Below, in pieces: positions 5,360-8,384 of a DNA stretch of 8,384 nt. How positions within the stretch are numbered: position 1 is the first letter of the stretch; every line of letters starts with the position of its first letter. The notes below the pieces were generated by a model, which was given only the letters and a program-made list of their open reading frames with translations, made no database searches and was not told the origin of the DNA. The stretch is from Chloroflexota bacterium. Lineage in GTDB: Bacteria; Chloroflexota; Dehalococcoidia; GIF9; UBA5620. The stretch spans positions 1 through 8,384 of the forward strand of contig JAPLHH010000001.1 in the NCBI GenBank assembly GCA_026389735.1, read 5' to 3'. The translations under genes were made by a program, and so were the position numbers.

Positions 5360-6694
5360 CTAATGATTATTGGAGGCACCTGTGTTTTGCGAATTGTTCC
5401 CCGGTTTTTGGGAAGAAGACTGGCTCTGTCTGGGACTAACAGGATTTGGCTTTTTCCCATTCCCGGTATTGTTGTCACTTTGTGAAGAAGGCTGGTTCTG
5501 GCTGGGGCTAGCCGGATTTGCTTCAGCTCCATTCCCAGGCTTGTCTCCATTTTGGGAAGAAGGCTGACTCTGGCTCGGGCTAGCCGGATTTGGCTTTCCT
5601 CCATTCCCGGTTTTGTTATCACTTTGGGTGGTAGGCTGGCTTGGCTCTGGCGTAACTGGTGTTGGTTTGTCCTTTTCTCCCTTGTTTTCACCCCAGGTTT
5701 TCCCACTTTCCTTGTCTTTATCCTTATTCCAATCTCCCCAGTCCCGGGTGCCATTTTCATATGATTGCTTTTCGCGACTCTTCTCCGATATTGTGTCAAT
5801 AGCTCGCTGCCAGTTAGGTTTAGCTTGCGGCGGTGCTTTTTCCAGAGCGTTTTCCAAAGCTGTTAAGCTCTTAGAGGTGCTCTTCTCTAGAGACTTCTTG
5901 AAATGCTCAGTTTTGGTAGTCACGCCTTTATCCTGTGTGGTAGCCGTGGGTGGCGTTGGCTGTCCTTCTGTTGGTGTTGGTTGTTCTTCTGTTGGTGATG
6001 GCTGCACTACTGGTGGCGTTGGTGGTCCTCCTGGTGGCGATGGCGGTGCTGGTGGTCCAGGCTCAGTTACCGTTGTCTCGGGAGTGGCCGCGGCAGGTGC
6101 GGCTTCACCCCTGGCGCTCTCTACCTTGGCCATTGCTAAGTTAGCCTGCTCAAGCTGGTTAGCCAGTTTCTCGGCAGCAATGACAGCATACTCGGTCTTT
6201 CCTTGGTCAGCCATAGCTTCGATTTCCACAGCCCTCGTCTCGGCTAGCTGGGTATGAACTTGAGCTTTTTGCGCGTCGGAAATAGCAAAAGCAAATCTTA
6301 CCTGTTCTGTAGCTAGCTTTACTGGATAAAGGGGTTCGTCTGGCATAGCATTTGAGGAGGCAGCTACGGTGCTGCCGCCGGTCAGCAGGAGGACAAGGAC
6401 GGCGATTACAGCCACAGCCCAGCTTTGCCGCCAGCTGAAGAGACTAGGTCTTTCTGCTCGCCTTTGTTGTCCGGCATAGTGTTGCGCTCCTTCGAGGCGC
6501 ACTCGCGACCAGTGTTTAAATTCAGGGCGAGGTTGGATGTAAGAAGCTCGCCTGCCAATGTCAAAGGTGGTTTTAAGCAGTGGCTCGAGCTCAGCAGCGT
6601 GTTCCGGATACCTGGCAAGGCAGCTCTTAAGGCTTTCGCCCATGCGCATCCGCTCATAACACTCGTTAAAAATATCGTCTAATTTTCTAGCCAT
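5360..6694 (-). CDS. Membrane anti-sigma-factor-like protein with DUF5667-type domain and repeat-rich tail
   Basis: The 444-residue product has three parts. Residues 1-90 are cytoplasmic, with a segment (LDDIFNECYERMRMGES, then CLARYPEHAAELEPLL) typical of anti-sigma proteins encoded next to ECF sigma factors in Chloroflexota. The classic zinc HxxxCxxC motif is absent. One membrane helix spans about 91-113. Outside the membrane, residues about 119-195 (DEPLYPVKLATEQVRFAF, LAETRAVEIEAM) and 263-310 fit DUF5667. A Pro/Thr-rich insert (about 199-252) splits them. The tail from about 345 contains three 24-residue Ser/Gln/Asn/Pro-rich repeats. The ATG lies inside the end of the sigma gene (8-nt overlap, ATGGCTAG), so translation is probably coupled. 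Expected role: holding the ECF sigma factor at the membrane until an envelope signal releases it. This is inferred from family and position. Confidence 0.8.
   Translation of the reverse strand: MARKLDDIFNECYERMRMGESLKSCLARYPEHAAELEPLLKTTFDIGRRASYIQPRPEFKHWSRVRLEGAQHYAGQQRRAERPSLFSWRQSWAVAVIAVLVLLLTGGSTVAASSNAMPDEPLYPVKLATEQVRFAFAISDAQKAQVHTQLAETRAVEIEAMADQGKTEYAVIAAEKLANQLEQANLAMAKVESARGEAAPAAATPETTVTEPGPPAPPSPPGGPPTPPVVQPSPTEEQPTPTEGQPTPPTATTQDKGVTTKTEHFKKSLEKSTSKSLTALENALEKAPPQAKPNWQRAIDTISEKSREKQSYENGTRDWGDWNKDKDKESGKTWGENKGEKDKPTPVTPEPSQPTTQSDNKTGNGGKPNPASPSQSQPSSQNGDKPGNGAEANPASPSQNQPSSQSDNNTGNGKKPNPVSPRQSQSSSQKPGNNSQNTGASNNH
5408..5623 (-). repeat. Three 72-bp in-frame tandem repeats in the anti-sigma tail
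   Basis: Residues 358-381, 382-405 and 406-429 of the anti-sigma-like protein align as exact 24-residue units with consensus GNG-KPNP-SP-QSQPSSQ. A degenerate partial unit precedes them (ending PSQPTTQ at 351-357) and a broken one follows (KPGNNSQ). The DNA units also resemble one another, so copy number could change by slippage without shifting the frame. Confidence 0.85.
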
Positions 6695-7229
6695 CTAATT
6701 TCCCGTAAAGGGCCTTTCTTAATGAGGCCGTAGCATTGAACTGTAATGCCTTAACTGTTCCCTCGCTTTTGCCCAGCGTTTTAGCCACCTCGGTAATCGA
6801 CAATTGCCCGAGGAAGCGGAGTGTGGCTACCTCTCGCTGCGCTCTTGGCAACTGCTCCAGTGCTTCCTTCAGCTGGTAAACTTCAAAATTCCGCTCTGTC
6901 ATCTGCACCGGGTCTTCCACACTTTTTGCATAGGCTTCCTCGAAGCTGGCTCTTTTTTCCTTAGACACTTTTCTGACATGGTCGATTACCCTGTTGTGAG
7001 CGATCTTGAATAACCAGGCGGCAAATGGCAGGTTACGCCACTTGTAGGAGCCAATTGATTCCAGCGCTTTAATAAATACATCCTGAGTCAAGTCCTCCGC
7101 CTCAGATTGATCTCTGACCTTGACATAAATGTAACGATGTATTCTGTCAAAGTTCTGGTTGTATAGCTGGGTAAAAGCTCCTTGGTCACCATTTACTGCC
7201 CGCTGTACTAAATGTTCTTCACTTAACAC
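6687..7229 (-). CDS. ECF-family RNA polymerase sigma factor
   Basis: The 180-residue product has the two-domain layout of ECF sigma factors. Region 2 covers about 18-88, with DLTQDVFIKAL at 46-56 and WLFKIAHNRVIDHVRK at 72-87 (core binding and -10 recognition). Region 4 covers about 120-173, with LPRAQREVATLRF at 127-139 and the helix-turn-helix SITEVAKTLGKSEGTVKALQ at 144-163 (-35 recognition). After VKALQ it reads FNATASLRKAL; relatives usually have more arginine here, which may affect -35 choice. The start is GTG at 7229, preceded by AAGAGGT (7237-7243) with 7 nt spacing. It overlaps the anti-sigma gene and probably forms one operon with it. An ECF-like promoter upstream suggests autoregulation, and a hairpin covers the start site. 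Confidence 0.92.
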   Translation of the reverse strand: MLSEEHLVQRAVNGDQGAFTQLYNQNFDRIHRYIYVKVRDQSEAEDLTQDVFIKALESIGSYKWRNLPFAAWLFKIAHNRVIDHVRKVSKEKRASFEEAYAKSVEDPVQMTERNFEVYQLKEALEQLPRAQREVATLRFLGQLSITEVAKTLGKSEGTVKALQFNATASLRKALYGKLDG

Positions 7230-7252
7230 CAGGATAACCTCTTACCTGGTGT
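7226..7252 (-). promoter_or_regulatory. Hairpin over the ribosome binding site and GTG start of the sigma gene
   Basis: ACACCAGG (7226-7233 as read on the plus strand) and CCTGGTGT (7245-7252) are perfect 8-bp inverted repeats separated by 11 nt. In the mRNA the loop holds the AAGAGGT Shine-Dalgarno sequence (7237-7243) and the 3' arm contains the GTG start (7229-7227). Pairing would hide the start codon and constrain the binding site, so it could restrain translation, respond to temperature or bind a protein. It could also act as a DNA operator. Confidence 0.55.
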
Positions 7253-7258
7253 CTATTA

Positions 7259-7290
7259 TAATAAAACGAAATAGAAAGGAAAATGTTTAT
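7259..7290 (-). promoter_or_regulatory. ECF-type autoregulatory promoter candidate of the sigma gene (copy B)
   Basis: On the minus strand AAAC (7288-7285) and CGTT (7268-7265) are 16 nt apart, as in copy A at 4973-5004. The predicted start is near 7258, about 29 nt before the GTG and just upstream of the start-site hairpin. An exact TATAAT also occurs on this strand at 7260-7255 and could be a housekeeping -10, but its -35 position holds only TTTTCC and it is not conserved in copy A. Confidence 0.5.
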
Positions 7291-7304
7291 ATGATTGCGA
7301 ATTT

Positions 7305-7332
7305 GCGTGGCCCTAAAGGGTCGCAGCTACAT
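7305..7332. repeat. REP-like palindrome, copy B
   Basis: GCG-TGG-CCCT-AA-AGGG-TCGC forms an imperfect palindrome, followed by AGCTACAT. TCGCAGCTACAT (7321-7332) is identical to 5056-5067. It lies on the far side of the sigma promoter block, in the same order and orientation as copy A relative to its own promoter block. It is less symmetrical than copy A. Confidence 0.5.
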
Positions 7333-7394
7333 TTGTTTGGGCAAAAAGATGTTGTGAGGGAGTCCCTGCCTGCAAAGAAACGATAGCTGCAGTT

Positions 7395-8384
<990 letters not shown>

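Noticed and set aside
5017..5439. Plus-strand open frame of 140 codons across the REP-like element and the secreted-protein remnant
   Set aside because: It crosses a palindromic repeat and runs antisense into the anti-sigma gene. Its composition is not protein-like and no ribosome site is seen.
5613..6257. Long plus-strand open frame of 214 codons
   Set aside because: It is antisense to the anti-sigma gene and its Gly/Val-rich runs mirror that gene's Pro/Thr-rich codons. It has no good ribosome site or family features.
7159..7386. Plus-strand open frame of 75 codons through the sigma promoter region
   Set aside because: It overlaps the sigma start, the promoter block and a REP-like repeat, and its sequence is explained by these.

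Overview
The window looks like part of a bacterial chromosome, most likely from the Dehalococcoidia/Chloroflexota. This lineage call is an inference, not proof. It rests on an ECF sigma factor paired with a DUF5667-type membrane anti-sigma protein, a stand-alone alpha-type ADP-forming acyl-CoA ligase, and short palindromic repeats of a kind common in such genomes. No rRNA, tRNA, CRISPR array, transposase or phage gene was seen.

Layout, left to right. A GyrI-like small-molecule-binding protein (minus strand) runs off the left edge. A divergent gap holds a 68-bp palindromic repeat and candidate promoters for both neighbours. Next on the plus strand come an acyl-CoA ligase alpha-type protein (651-2372) and a lipoprotein with a SagB/nitroreductase-like FMN domain (2570-3373). 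A strong hairpin at 3372-3396 separates these from minus-strand genes. The minus-strand genes, given in transcription order from high to low coordinates, are GAPDH (7395 to the right edge, its first few residues missing), an ECF sigma factor (7229-6687), an overlapping membrane anti-sigma-like protein (6694-5360), the remnant of a small secreted protein (5342-5074), and a secreted protein with three DUF11-like repeats (4903-3425).

The most coherent unit is 3425-7332. The sigma factor and anti-sigma gene overlap by 8 nt and are probably translationally coupled. Upstream of both the sigma gene and the DUF11-like gene lies a 32-nt sequence matching at 28 positions. It contains an identical AAAC-N16-CGTT arrangement that resembles an ECF promoter. 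The sigma factor may therefore activate itself and the surface protein, with the anti-sigma protein, whose repeat-rich tail lies outside the membrane, acting as sensor or brake. The sigma mRNA start also carries an 8-bp hairpin with the Shine-Dalgarno sequence in its loop and the GTG start in its stem. Together these suggest a self-controlled envelope regulon that has not been tested.

The remaining genes are metabolic or accessory: acyl-CoA ligase, GAPDH, a periplasm-facing or cell-surface flavoprotein, and the GyrI-like protein. No gap without a gene exceeds 300 bp.
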